Source: Pomacea canaliculata
Taxonomy: Eukaryota > Mollusca > Gastropoda > Architaenioglossa > Ampullariidae
Assembly (NCBI RefSeq): GCF_003073045.1
Contig: NC_037596.1
Location: forward strand, 9,817,553-9,881,552
Length of the DNA: 64,000 nt
Direction of reading: 5' to 3'
Below the pieces are notes generated by a model. It was not told the origin of the DNA and ran no database searches. It worked only from the letters and a program-made list of their open reading frames with translations. Positions within the stretch are counted from its first letter, which is position 1, and each line of letters starts with the position of its first letter. The translations under genes were made by a program, and so were the position numbers. Of this stretch, positions 1 to 18,287 are shown piece by piece.

Positions 1-59
1 GAAGACCAGCAACGTCTGTCACACCAATACTGATATGCTTGTCTATCTGAATAAAAGAT

Positions 60-892
60 ACGGCTGGCGAGTTTCGCCATGCAGGCTGTCTTAATTAAGC
101 GTCCGAAAGCAAGTGCCACATGCCATAGCAGTACATACTCTTTTAAGTCTGCAGCCAAATGTTGAGTAAGACTGGCGACCACCTTTATGGTACTGAGGGA
201 TGGCCCTAGGGATAGTGTCATTCCGGGTCACCAGATCAGTTTGCACCGCTCCGTTTTTAACAGAAGAGATTCCTGATGGCAGCCGTACTCCATTTGTTCG
301 TTAGTCTTCGTTTCTTTTAAGAAAGAGCAGGGTTGTTTTTTTGTTGTTTTTTGTTGTTTTTTTTTAATAATGAGCTGTCTTACTAAGTCTTGTTCAGCCT
401 GGGCATTGCTGCTGACAATGTTGCAATTCTGATGTATATTTTAGCCGAGCAGATGCTATCTTTGTAAAAGACATTGTACATTATAAAATCGTGGCTCCTA
501 AGGACTGGAACCTCTTTATCTCTTTGAGCTTAGCTGTCGCTTAAGTCTTTACTCTTGCCAGTGCTGCTCTTCATCATATTGCATCATACGTACACTTGAA
601 CTCTCAGTGTGTTAATGATGTCTTGCCATTCGTTGTTACTTATGTCATGAGAACAATGTCGTCTGCAAAGCGCAGGCTGCTCAAGGGCTTCCTATCGACT
701 GACAGGAAGGTGTGATGGCAATGGAGAATTTCTCAGTGATGTTCTCCAATATGTTGAAAAGTTCAGTGGAATGGGACACCCTTGACGGACACCCACTGAA
801 ACAAGTTTTTTTAGTTGAATGTTGTTACTGCACTCAATGATTTCTTGTGTGGGGCTTCTTTTTAATTTGAATTTTTCCATCACATACAGCAA
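60..892 (-). mobile_element. Degraded LINE reverse-transcriptase remnant
   Basis: Read on the minus strand, the segment contains two hallmark non-LTR reverse transcriptase motifs in the right order. VGVRQGCP lies near 772-798, and LRFADDIVLM, holding the catalytic Asp-Asp pair, lies near 645-675. The two are separated by far less sequence than in an intact enzyme, and no single frame joins them, so the copy is internally deleted or frameshifted. Weak RT-like peptide continues towards position 1. The element is inactive. The exact family (RTE-like or a related clade) cannot be settled by eye, and the borders are approximate. Confidence 0.6.
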
Positions 893-1385
893 CTCCTCTT
901 GTCGTAGAATAGATCAAAATCAAGTGTTTTTCAGAATGTGATAGTTACAGATAAGGATCAATGTGTGGAGAGGGAAACACGAACATTATCCATCTTTTGT
1001 ATAATTTATAGGTCCCTTAATATTTTGTGATTGTATACCGTATTTTAAATGAGCGAAAAATGTCATACATTTTCAGTTTCGGAGTCGTTAGAAATATTTA
1101 CTCATACAACGGTCTTAATGGGGTGAAGATAACTGTACTTTATGATATTTCAATAATTTGATGATATAGACCATACAGTTTAATATGCAGATGATAGCAT
1201 TTGCGTATGAGTACGTGAATCAATGTGTCAGACATTGACTTTTTTTAATCTTTACTTCGGGGATCTGATTGTCAGTGGGTTCGACATCTTACATGAGTGT
1301 AAGAAAGAATGTGAGCAAATATGTTGTATTTTTCTGAGTATTTGTGCTTTTAACGCTCATTTCAATATATATTGCTTGTCAACAG
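893..1385. other. Non-coding, nothing recognised
   Basis: This is AT-rich sequence between the LINE remnant and the orphan transmembrane exon. I see no coding exon with usable splice sites. If the exon that follows belongs to a gene that starts left of the window, this is part of its intron. Confidence 0.4.
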
Positions 1386-1506
1386 GCAGATCAGAGTCAG
1401 AGGAGGGTTTGAATGTTGGTCTCATTGCTGGTGTCAGCGTAGCAGTTATAATTGTTTCAGCGATCATATTTGTCGCCATTATAAAAAGGTCATCATTATT
1501 CGAAGT
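1386..1506 (+). CDS. Orphan transmembrane exon of a receptor-like gene
   Basis: After a CAG acceptor ending at 1385, the phase-1 frame reads an acidic/serine stretch (RSESEEG). This is followed by a long hydrophobic helix (GLIAGVSVAVIIVSAIIFV), then AIIKRSS with basic residues on the cytoplasmic side. That is the same layout as the transmembrane exons of the receptor genes at 11225-11347 (+) and 19897-20019 (-), which are 123 nt long. A GTAAGT donor at 1507 gives a 121-nt exon leaving phase 2, not the usual phase 1. Read through, the frame stops at TAA 1508-1510. No neighbouring extracellular or tail exon could be assigned, so the rest of the gene either lies left of the window or has decayed. 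The call rests on hydropathy and splice signals alone. Confidence 0.4.
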
Positions 1507-2399
1507 GTAAGTTCGCACTCTGGATATGTCAGCTTTTGTTGTTAGTTTTATAAAATATGTAAGCACCAAAGTTTATTCATATGCAACACGAAAAAGTCTT
1601 TTTCTGTAAAAACATCTGTTGTTGACATATCAAATTAACAATAAAAAATGCATTGAAGAAAACACACCTTAAGTTAGCTACACTAGTGTCACATTACGTA
1701 AGTCAAGGATGTAACCACATCCATCAATATACTTCATAATAGATGTAAAAGTGCCCTGCATTTTGTAAATATGTAAAGAAAGTAAGTAAACTGCATGTCA
1801 AATGTAAACATTACAGCTGTCTATATGGAGCAGTTCCTTGTCGTTTGGCTTGTAATATCCAACGATTTAGATAGACGTATAAATAGATCTAAAGCGGGAA
1901 ATTGGTATTCTACATGTGAAAAAAATGTCGCCTGTAAAATTTAAATTGATTTTGTCAAATTCTTCTAAAGAAAAATGTAAAAAAAAAGTTTACTTTAAGA
2001 CTTTTGTTGTGTTTCAGAGTTGTTCAGCGTGTTTAACTTATTTCTCAGTCCCTCTATACTTTCTTCATATTACCAGAAAGTTTTGGTGTTGACTCTCAGT
2101 ATTTCATCTGTGCGCAAGCGCACACACACACCTTAACTTGCTCGCTCTGTTTCCTTCTTGAAATAGGAATTTAACATAGTCGAAGATCGTAGCATCATTA
2201 GTCGAAAATGATAATATCGTAAGTTGCATGGGCATGTCGTCTGTTGTAAACTGTTGTTTTTTTTAATTTTTCAAGACATTAACAAAGTGATTCTGGTTGT
2301 AATGTTTCAGGGTGCGAAAGTATATCACCCTCTGTAGGACCTGAGCTACGAAAATGGGCCACAAATACAAGATTGATCACGAAGTTCTGTGTGTGTCAC
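1507..2399. other. Non-coding, nothing recognised
   Basis: AT-rich sequence with short homopolymer runs and no convincing exon, RNA gene or repeat border that I can see. Confidence 0.35.
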
Positions 2400-3013
2400 G
2401 ACACCGCTAAGTGTCTCTCACTCACTTCCTTTCGTCACACTTGCAGGGTCAGACAAATACGCGTTCTTTCATACAAATAAACAAAATAATTTGCCTGAGG
2501 GAGTCTGCCTATTTTTACTGAACAAAACAAAATAACGTATATAAAAAAAAAATCTTAACTACGATCTATAACCTTCATTGAAACTGATATTCCTGTATAC
2601 ACAATTTTCCACTGTATTTCAACGGGCACAGACGTAACGGCTAGGCGTTGACATGTCGCTCTCTAATGTTTCTACTGATCGCAAAGCGTTTTTCTACAAA
2701 TAAATACTGGCACAACGTGTGGGCATTGCCTTTTGATCTCGCACAAATATTACGATGTAAATGTCTCGGCATTTAGCATCCATGTTAAACCTGAAAATAT
2801 TCTCCCCTCATAGTCAAAAATCCAGCAGTTAGTCCCCTCACGCTTAGCTCTCCCTCACCATTCTCCCGTCCTCCCTAACTCCTCTCCCCCCTCTCGTCAC
2901 ACTTCTCTTTTTTAGATCATCGATAAACGAATTCCGAAAACTGTCGTCATTCACGCTCTTTCGTCCTTGCACGTGCGCTTAGTCCTCCCACTCCAACTAG
3001 ATATGTGACATTG
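2400..3013. repeat. Dispersed repeat family R2, copy 1
   Basis: This segment shares long matching stretches with 30150-30772 in the same orientation. Common blocks include the region around GGGTCAGACAAATACGCG, the AATAAACAAAAT block that follows, and the far end CACGTGCGCTTAGTCC. The matching ends with a diverged middle indicate two copies of one interspersed element of about 600 bp. I see no coding capacity or clear terminal repeats. Borders are estimated from where the similarity fades. Confidence 0.6.
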
Positions 3014-5539
3014 TGAGAGAGAGAGAGAGTTATGACATCTATGTAAATATCTATGTTTACTCTTGTCAGTCATGAGCCACGGCCTACGCTGAATAAAGTC
3101 AAAGTACACACACGTAGCCAAGGTTGCAACTTTAGCTCCTGACAAAATTATATAACTTTTTCCGGACGAAATTACATTTTTTGACTTTCTATTTGTAATG
3201 TTTTGATTTTTCTGTATTACTTTGATTCTAGTCAGAAGTGAGCCGTTTTTAACCATAGTGATCATTTGTGGAGTGTGTATTAAAATTTCCTGTATTTGGG
3301 TGGTGTCTGGCAATTGACGATCTCGAATTAAGTCTAGTCGCCGCATGAGTGTCGTTTTCCTCCAGAAGGTTATCTGTAACTGGGTCGCACGTGTCCTCAA
3401 AGCTTGCAGCTTCCATGCAGATCTTTTTACAGTTTACTATCTCATATTTTTTTCATTGTTATCCTTTTGGAACAGACGTTAGACTTTTTCATTTTTGTGG
3501 CAACTCAATATTTATATTGCACTGTTTTGGGTATGCTACGTTAAAGCGTCAGTAACGGATGGTCTAGTCAACCAGGGAATACCACCGTACTATCAATTAT
3601 ATATATATGTGTGTAGAAATGAGAAAGCACTAGAGTTTTGTATTGAAATAAAGTGTTAAAAATAAAGAAAAACTTATGTTCACATTGTTGTGTGTACTGT
3701 TTATTTTTGATCATTTTTTTCCAATCGTTCCTTACCCCTCCTCGTTTTGTTTTTGCTTGTTTTTTTTTTTTTTTATTTTGTTTTTTGGGGGTGAGGGTAT
3801 TTCTGCATTGGTAACGCATGATAAAATTTGCCGAAAAAGTTTGGAAGTCTTGAGATCAAATTTGGTTTAAAGCACACTTCTCATTTTTTATTCACAATAC
3901 AAGAAGCGGAAATCGCTTTTTGCTGTGGTTTCATAGTAAAAGACTATTTTAAAGATTAAAAATATTCACGAGTGGTAAATTTCTGACACATACTTTAAAT
4001 GCATTAAATAGTTTTTCCCTTTTTGCGTTCTTTGTAGGAATAAAGCAGTCTTTTGGACTTTTTTACTAAGAGAGCCAAGAAAGACAGGATGCGTCAGGTT
4101 TATCTGTTTAGTTTGTAGCTTACCTGTCATGTCATACTCTCTAGGGCGAGAAGCACACTTTGCTTAAAGTTATTAGGAAATAGTTTATGATAGTTTCAGC
4201 TGACTCACTTTGCAGATGGAGGCTAGAGAAACGCCCGTAGATCAGCGATGAATCTTTCCTCATAAATTGACAAAATTGTAAACACTTCTCTTTTCAAATA
4301 AAAAAATCTTGATCCAAGTTTTTGTGTATCTTCCAGTGTATATGCCGACGAATCAAAGTTACGGAATGTTGAAGAAAGTGAGACTATGTGTCACATCTGT
4401 TTATGTGTCCACAAGGATCGTCACTTTTGCCACATAACAACCAGTCTTGACTGCTTTCATACGAGAAGATAGGGAAAAGGAAATGGAGTTTTTCTGACTT
4501 AAAAATTAAATTAAGAGTAGTACAAAGAATTATACACTAGATTACAAGGTATGCAATTATTGTTTAAAAGTAGAATCTACTCGATTGTTTCCCTTTGTAT
4601 CTTAATTTCATCAACATATTCGATTTAGTTTTAGTGCTTCAGATAAACAGGAAATGATGAATTCATTAAATTACTGTCGTCGCTAGTGCATGGTATAACC
4701 AAAGGATGATTAAAAAATATGCAATTATTACGAGTTGTCCTAACTGAATTTTATAATATAGGATACGGAAATAGAGACGGAAAAGAATTCCTTTTTTTTT
4801 CCAGACATTGCTCGAAGAACATCAATGGTTACTGCCAATGTCTGTCTATTTCTCTCTCTCTCACACACACCAGTGCATGCACTACAATAAGTCAACCTAA
4901 GACATGAAATGTACAAGACTAAGAAATAAGTAAAAGACGAGACATGTTAATGAAAACTGCATATAATAATAACAATTATAAAGCGCACTTCCCTTATTTA
5001 GAGTTGGCTAAATACGCCGTACACCAAACATAGCAACAAATAGAATACACACATTGAAATAGAGAAATAAATACAGACCAGAGAAGAGAATAATGCACAC
5101 AAAGCTTGCAACAACAATATCGCGTCGAGTATAATATTGAGGTCTGGAGAGTTGGGAAAAACATATTTTGGAGTGGTATCTCGCCCATCACAAGTGTTAA
5201 GGCATGTCCTGAAGTCGAGGGCGAAGAAGTTGACAATGAGGAACATACTTGAAGATGTCTGTTACATACTTAGATGACAGTCACGGAGGCTACATCAAAA
5301 CAATAGCAGTGAAAACAGCAATAATAATGCTGAAAATTTATATAGCACTTTACCGATTTGCTTAGACTGCTTTACAGAAGTGATATACAGAGTCCCGTAC
5401 AGCCATGCACACACATTTCCGTATAACATACACGTTAACTTCTACAACACACTCTCGTACACAAAGTAAATACAGACACGTTATGCACGCTCATGATCGG
5501 GACAGGCTCACAGTCTCAAAAGATGCGATCCCTTCATAC
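3014..5539. other. Non-coding intergenic sequence
   Basis: This stretch holds simple-sequence patches: a GAGAGA run near 3015-3028, poly-T around 3760-3790 and short CA runs near 4860. There are also scattered short open frames that do not look like protein. No supported gene, RNA or mobile element was found here. Confidence 0.35.
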
Positions 5540-6090
5540 GCGATGGACCTGGCGGAGCGGCGATTGCCCGCTAATGAAATTTTGACCCATCTTTCTAAAA
5601 AATTATATTCATTAACATACAATAAAGAGAACTATGTGTGATACTCCGTTTGAAAGAGCATTTCAAAAACATTTGTATGGTGTAAATTTTAAGAATTAAA
5701 GGTTTTGTTTTCTAGAAGTAAAATCAAATCAAAGATTGTAACTGTGTGGGGCAGGGAATTCACAAATCGGGAAATAGGTCAAAAGTTAGGATTAGGAAAA
5801 AATTATTTACACAATGTATACACAGATAAAATACGAAACAAGTATATATTTTATTAGAATATACATTAGAATTTAAATATTATTTACTGTTTTCTGTTGT
5901 TTTAGTACAAAACCATGTCGAATTGAGTAACCGGCAATGAACATCAACATGGTGCTAGGTGAACCAAAACATAACAAAATACCTGATTGGTTGACTTTTT
6001 CAGCCGTTGAAGCAAAGGGAAGCAATCCATAGAGGAACTATTCCTAAGGTTGCCAGTGTTTCTTCCCTTATGTATTCATTTATTTACGTA
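5540..6090 (+). repeat. Long duplicated block R3, copy 1
   Basis: This block is collinear with 59820-60335, same orientation. Shared landmarks in order are the GCGGCGAxTGCxCGC block, TGATACTCCGTTT, GTCGAAAGTTAG-like sequence and a shared ATACACATTAGAATTTAAAT-like run. Then come GGCAA...CATGGTGCT and finally CTTCCCTTATGTATT. Many substitutions and small indels separate the copies. It is either an interspersed repeat or an old segmental duplication. No protein is evident. Confidence 0.6.
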
Positions 6091-6261
6091 CATAGTTACA
6101 AATTTAGACTCTAAGGTGGTTACAGCGGTGCGTCCACCACAAGTGTCGGATACGAGGACTGGGAAAAGTAGGCTCAGGATACATAGAGAATACTGTAGGT
6201 TTAAACTTATCGGCTCAAAACCACACAACATATGACCACTGTGAACTGTATCTGACACACA

Positions 6262-6550
6262 GGGCCGCCGAGAGCCAGCCCGGGCCCCGGGACAGACGAC
6301 CTCTCCGGGCCCCTTGTACTTGTAATCGTAAATTATTTTCCCAGTATATAATGTATGTTTACAATTCGAATGTTTACAATTTACACTTCTGCATGTGTAA
6401 TGCTTGGGTGTTCTGTCCTTAGACCTTTCTTTAAAAGAAAAAGAAAAGGAGAAGAAGAAAAAAAAATCCACTGACCAAGGCCGGGCCCCCTTGACAGCCG
6501 CTGGCCCGGGTACACCAGACCCCCCCTGTCCCCCCATCTCGTCAGGCCTG
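6262..6550 (+). repeat. Dispersed repeat family R1, copy 1
   Basis: The GC-rich start (GGGCCGCCGAGAGCC) is followed by an AT-rich middle, then a purine-rich AAAAGAAAAGGAGAAGAAG stretch and a GC-rich end finishing in GTCAGGCCTG. The same unit recurs at 51154-51770 (+, interrupted by a SINE) and, in part, at 57671-57787 (-). The composition and the recurring ends fit a non-autonomous element. It sits about 540 bp upstream of gene A. The open frames inside it are shadows of the repeat. Confidence 0.75.
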
Positions 6551-7088
6551 CTGACACATTTGAAGATGGAACAACAGAGGAATCAAGACTCTTGCGTCTC
6601 AACACAATGTTCTTGGTGAATAAATCAGCAAATTTCTGTGGGAGTTCTTGTGTAGGAAACACTAATGAAAGTGGAGTACTACTGGGATTTTTTTCCAAAA
6701 GACCGGCGAGAAAGATGGTACAGACAAGGTTTTGGAAACAGTTACTCGAAAAAGAAAATACAGCAATAGAAAAACACGTAGAACAGTGGCAGGCGGTTCG
6801 GCAAACACAAATTGCTCAAGGACAAAATGTTCCCACCGTTATAGGAAGAGAGATTTAGTGGTAAGATTAGCCCTTTGTACCAGGGTTGAAACTACAAACA
6901 CACACATGCGCCTCATAGACGGAAGTCACACCCATTATAAGGGACAAACCTAACCAGGAAACCTATATTATTTCCCGGTGTGTCTTTGCCTCTCGTGAGA
7001 CATGTCGTGTAATAAAATGTACACGAACACAAGAAGAAAGAAAATTTCTTCACAGCTGTCACAGTCACAAGCATGTTAATGTCTCATC
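6551..7088 (+). other. Upstream region of gene A with an unexplained ORF
   Basis: This interval separates repeat R1 from the start codon of gene A and should contain its promoter and 5' UTR. I find no convincing TATA element at a sensible distance. A frame at 6592-6858 encodes 88 residues with a hydrophilic, glutamine- and lysine-rich C-terminal half. An overlapping +1 frame is arginine-rich. Neither matches a family I recognise, so both may be decayed repeat sequence. Confidence 0.35.
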
Positions 7089-14163
<7,075 letters not shown>

Positions 14164-17100
14164 TTTATCATCCATCATTGTATCCAGAGAAGACAAAATT
14201 ATGTACTTTTTCGCTCACAAATGAAGTTTTCGATTAAAGAATTGGGTAAGAGGTAAAGGTAATACCCTACCCTTTATTATGTCGCTAGAGACCTCTCCTT
14301 TCTCAGGATAAGCCTTAAGAGAGGGTGGTGCCCATCTCCTCTCCCTCTCTCCCTTACCTTTCGCTGCCTTCCCGAATTAGAACACAGACGAAGATGCGTA
14401 TTTGAATGTACAGATGCTGACTTGCATGTATTTGTGCAGGTAGTAGTTGTTTCCCAAAATTAGGATGAGGTGCAATATAAGACACAAGAAAAATAAAGAG
14501 ACGACCAGAATCCTATTTGAAACTTTACATCACACGTTATTGTTTTGCTGTCCAAGAAGAACGAGGACTTCATCCTGTCAGCTTGAGATGGAAATTTATG
14601 ATATTTTAAAATCAGTTTGAATATTACATGTTTGTGAGCTGTATTTCATTTTATTTCCTTGGAATTTACAGTTTTCATGCAAGATGATTGTCATGTAATA
14701 AAGACAGAGGTACAAGCTCAATCAAGATTTGTTGCTGTTGAGACCATTAGGTCACTCGGTGTAAAAGCACGATACTTTCTCCATCTCCATAACAAAACAG
14801 TACTTTCAAATCATTTTACACCTTTTTCTGTAAAGGGCTTTATTTTGTATCTCTTGGACAGTATATATCTTGTGAAACACCATATCACTCAACTGGGTTA
14901 GTAGTACTAGTCATCCTGAACTCATATGTCAAAATAAAATCTGTTTTTCTTTCCTTCCGCTTACTACATAACATTACTTCCCTGTTCTTGATCTTTATTA
15001 TTTTCCTTGAGGGCAAACGTCTCTATCTCTTTACTTAGTTTTGAAAATATCAGTAAAATAGTTTTCATTGAACAGTCTAAGACATCAAAACAAGGTAATT
15101 ATTCACCAAAATATAGATGCTCCTTATAATAAATGTCCCCACATTTTTTGTCAAACACATGTTTTCTTTATTCAAGGAAACTGGCAACAGATATCTTGGT
15201 ATTTTCAAAAGTTTTCAGTTTCTTATTTTACACTAGCCATTCACATGGGTTTTTTTTATGTTCTTACGTAGATGTATTAATTTACATGCATATTCGATCA
15301 AATAGTTGCGTCCCCAAGAGAAGTAATAACTGCTTTTGTGTTTTAAACATTATATTTGGAGCCAACAAACAAAGGTCATTAACAACTTGATAGTTAAACG
15401 TGTTATTTTAAAGATCGGCGTTTTTATGTCCAGAAACTCTTTTATTAATTAATAATACTGGAGTATTGTAAAGCGTAGCTAAAATTACATTTTAAAAGAA
15501 CTAATTTTATAGAAATATTCATCTGCTATCAATAAGCGGAGAGATTGATATCACTAAACTGTGAAAATGATACTTCTATGTTTATCGCTTTTTCTGTGCT
15601 GTTATCTTAAAGATAAATTACTAGTTCTCATAATAAATACATTAATTTACGCTGTTGAGAGACCCTCTTTCACATGAAAATCATCATAGGAAGCTACAGC
15701 AGGACAAATTTAGAATGTTCCGCGTGGAAACTACACTTACCATATACAGCAATACTTATACACATCGTTTAAAATTTCCGCGCAAACAAGTAATCGGTTT
15801 ACTTGTGATCTGGGTCATCCTCCTCCTCCCTTCACTGTGCCACTCCTTACTTCACTGAATGCGACTTATTTGTTCATTGTGTAAATATTTATAAATGTTT
15901 GTTGTTTTCTTACTCTTGGCGTTTCGTTGTTTACTTCCTCAAGTTGTTATGAGCTTGCTCACAGCGGGCTAGCATTGTAATTATTGTGTGTAAGAGTGAG
16001 TGAGAGAGTGAGTGAGAGAGATTGTGTTTATCATTGCCTTCTTCAACGCCTTCATATCTTTACATCACCTCGGACAGGGATTTGCTAATTCGTGATGAGT
16101 AAATCTCGAACACTTATTAAAAAGTTAACATTATAAGCATTTATTAACTGGTTTAATGAGCCTCTAAATGGTGAACCTGTACTTTGAAATCAAACACACT
16201 ACAAAACCTCCTTAAGGTTATTAGTTTGTGGATCGCTATTGCTTGAACCTACACAGATTTTTCAGAACTTTGATCTTCAAGAAACTAGCGGACTCAGATA
16301 AAAGTAATCTACATTTATCTCTTAAAGCCAGGAACTTATAGCATTAATTTCGACAAGTCTAGGCTTTATGAAGAGCATATATCCCGTTCTCTAGTTACTT
16401 ACTATTTCCTTATACAGGGAGGGTTACTTAAAAGTATCCATCTTACTGTACTACACTTTTACCAGGACGGATATTTTGAAGTGACCTACCCTGTATACTT
16501 CCTCGTGGATGACCTTTACTGATTTTAATGGTAAATATTAGTCGTTATGGAAAACAGAGAAAAAATTACTTTACTTCACTCATTTTGTTCATTCTGATTA
16601 CCTTCTATTTCGATACCTCGTCCTCCATACACACAAATTAATGTCTAAGAACTAGGAACAACGCAGTGCTCTCAGTTTTATTTATAATTTACGAGTACGT
16701 AGACAATAAGCGGATTATTTGAAAAATTGAGTACCACCCTTCTTACAAGCAGGAATCGTAGAATAAATCGCTTGTATTTCTTCCACATACTTTCTTGATG
16801 TATGGTCATTGCCGCGACTTTCTAAATTCAATAAATTTATTTCATTTTAATGCTGTTTTGTTTGGCTGTTCGTCGATTTATTTTTCTTTCGTTCAATTAT
16901 GTTAGTAGAAACTAAAGATCTAGCATGCATGAACTAGAATCAATCCAAATACCTAGTCAATTTCAAATCTTATATTTAATTAGGAGAAGCTGTAGACGGA
17001 AACGTTCAGACTAGTCAGTTCTAATCCCGTCTGGCGCATTGTACTTTGGCCCAGATGACCTATGTGTTAAAGAGAGGTTCCTGGCCTATGAAAAGATTAG

Positions 17101-18226
17101 ATGATTTAAGACAACGACGATAATTTCATGATAGGTTAATAGGGTTGACTTAATGAAGAACTAAATTTAGTTTGAAGTTAGTATTAGAACAAACTAATAT
17201 TGATGGCATGTACAAAGACCATTAGCTGTTTTGAAAGAAGTCTTCATGAAACGAAAATTTAGCCCACGTCTGGTTTACAGTTTATCAGCATCGCACGTGG
17301 GCCGCTCGCCATCTCGATGTTCCGCGTGCAGAAGGAAGATGCTCCTTGATGTGTGGTATCAGCATCTGTAAGTATTCCGCCTGACAAAGTGGATCCGATT
17401 ATCTTTTTTGGCATGAAACACCATGAAGAGTCTTGCAGCCTAAGGGCAGTGAATGTAAGGGGTTTACTGTGGCTAGAGCACCGCATGTGAAAGTGTGAGA
17501 TCAATCTCCTTCCACCGAAAATGTTTCAGCCACCACCCCAACTCTTGTCCCACAGTCGAGTGCAACCATACTTCAGCTCCACGCACCGTCTTTCAGTTTC
17601 CGGGTGATGCTGAGGATGTCAGTATGATCTCCATCACCGCGGAATATCACTCCAAAGGCCGATTTTTATTTATAATTGTAGCAGAATTAACTGTTATAAC
17701 AAAGGACAACTTCTACACACCAAAATGAATAGTATCTCGTTTAAGAGTAAAGCATCAATTGGAAACAACTTTTATTTCATCAAATTGATCATGTGAAGTA
17801 CAAAACCATCTATTTTACGCGTAGTACAGATAGTCAACTACATCTTTATTTCAGATAAAGACAGAAAATAAACTTGAACAATAAACAGCATACGGCCATG
17901 TTATCAATTCAGAAACATGGTTTAGTACTCGTTCACTTTACTCTGTACAAGAAATATAACTTGCACAGCTCTGTGTATTACTAGAATTATTTTAAAAGTT
18001 TGCACTGAATGTAATTTAGTAAAGTAATACAATATTCTGTGACTATTGCAACTGCTATGGCAAAGAAGTGTTAAGAGATAGAAACAAGGGCAAACAGCTC
18101 TATGTGTATCACATGTTGATGCTCAGCCAGTCACATCTTATCATAAACACCCAGCCAGTCCACCCCACGAACTTCTTCTATTTACCTAAAGATTTTTTAA
18201 GTAACTTGAAGCACAGTTTGTTGCTC
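14164..18226. other. Intergenic region between convergent genes A and B
   Basis: This includes the 3' UTR of gene A and about 4 kb of AT-rich spacer. A short GAGAGTGA-type repeat lies near 15990-16020. A patch at about 17265-17680 is visibly richer in G and C than its surroundings and has open frames on both strands (minus 17259-17504, plus 17495-17728). I do not recognise either product. It may be a decayed transposon piece or an unassigned exon. Nothing else is supported. Confidence 0.35.
14492..14497 (+). terminator. Candidate poly(A) signal of gene A
   Basis: A canonical AATAAA hexamer lies about 330 nt after the TGA stop of gene A, which implies a 3' UTR of roughly 350 nt. It is the first good hexamer I noticed downstream. 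There is no transcript evidence. Confidence 0.45.
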
Positions 18227-18232
18227 TTTATT
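18227..18232 (-). terminator. Candidate poly(A) signal of gene B
   Basis: TTTATT on the plus strand reads AATAAA on the minus strand, about 55 nt after the gene B stop codon. That would give an unusually short 3' UTR, so a more distal signal is possible. Confidence 0.3.
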
Positions 18233-18287
18233 GGACTGGTTGGGGCTTCTTCTAGCTGCTTATTTTACACGCAGACCTGAATATATC

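Noticed and set aside
6076..6698. Minus-strand frames of 153 and 105 codons
   Set aside because: They run across the dispersed repeat R1 and recur with it, so they reflect repeat composition.
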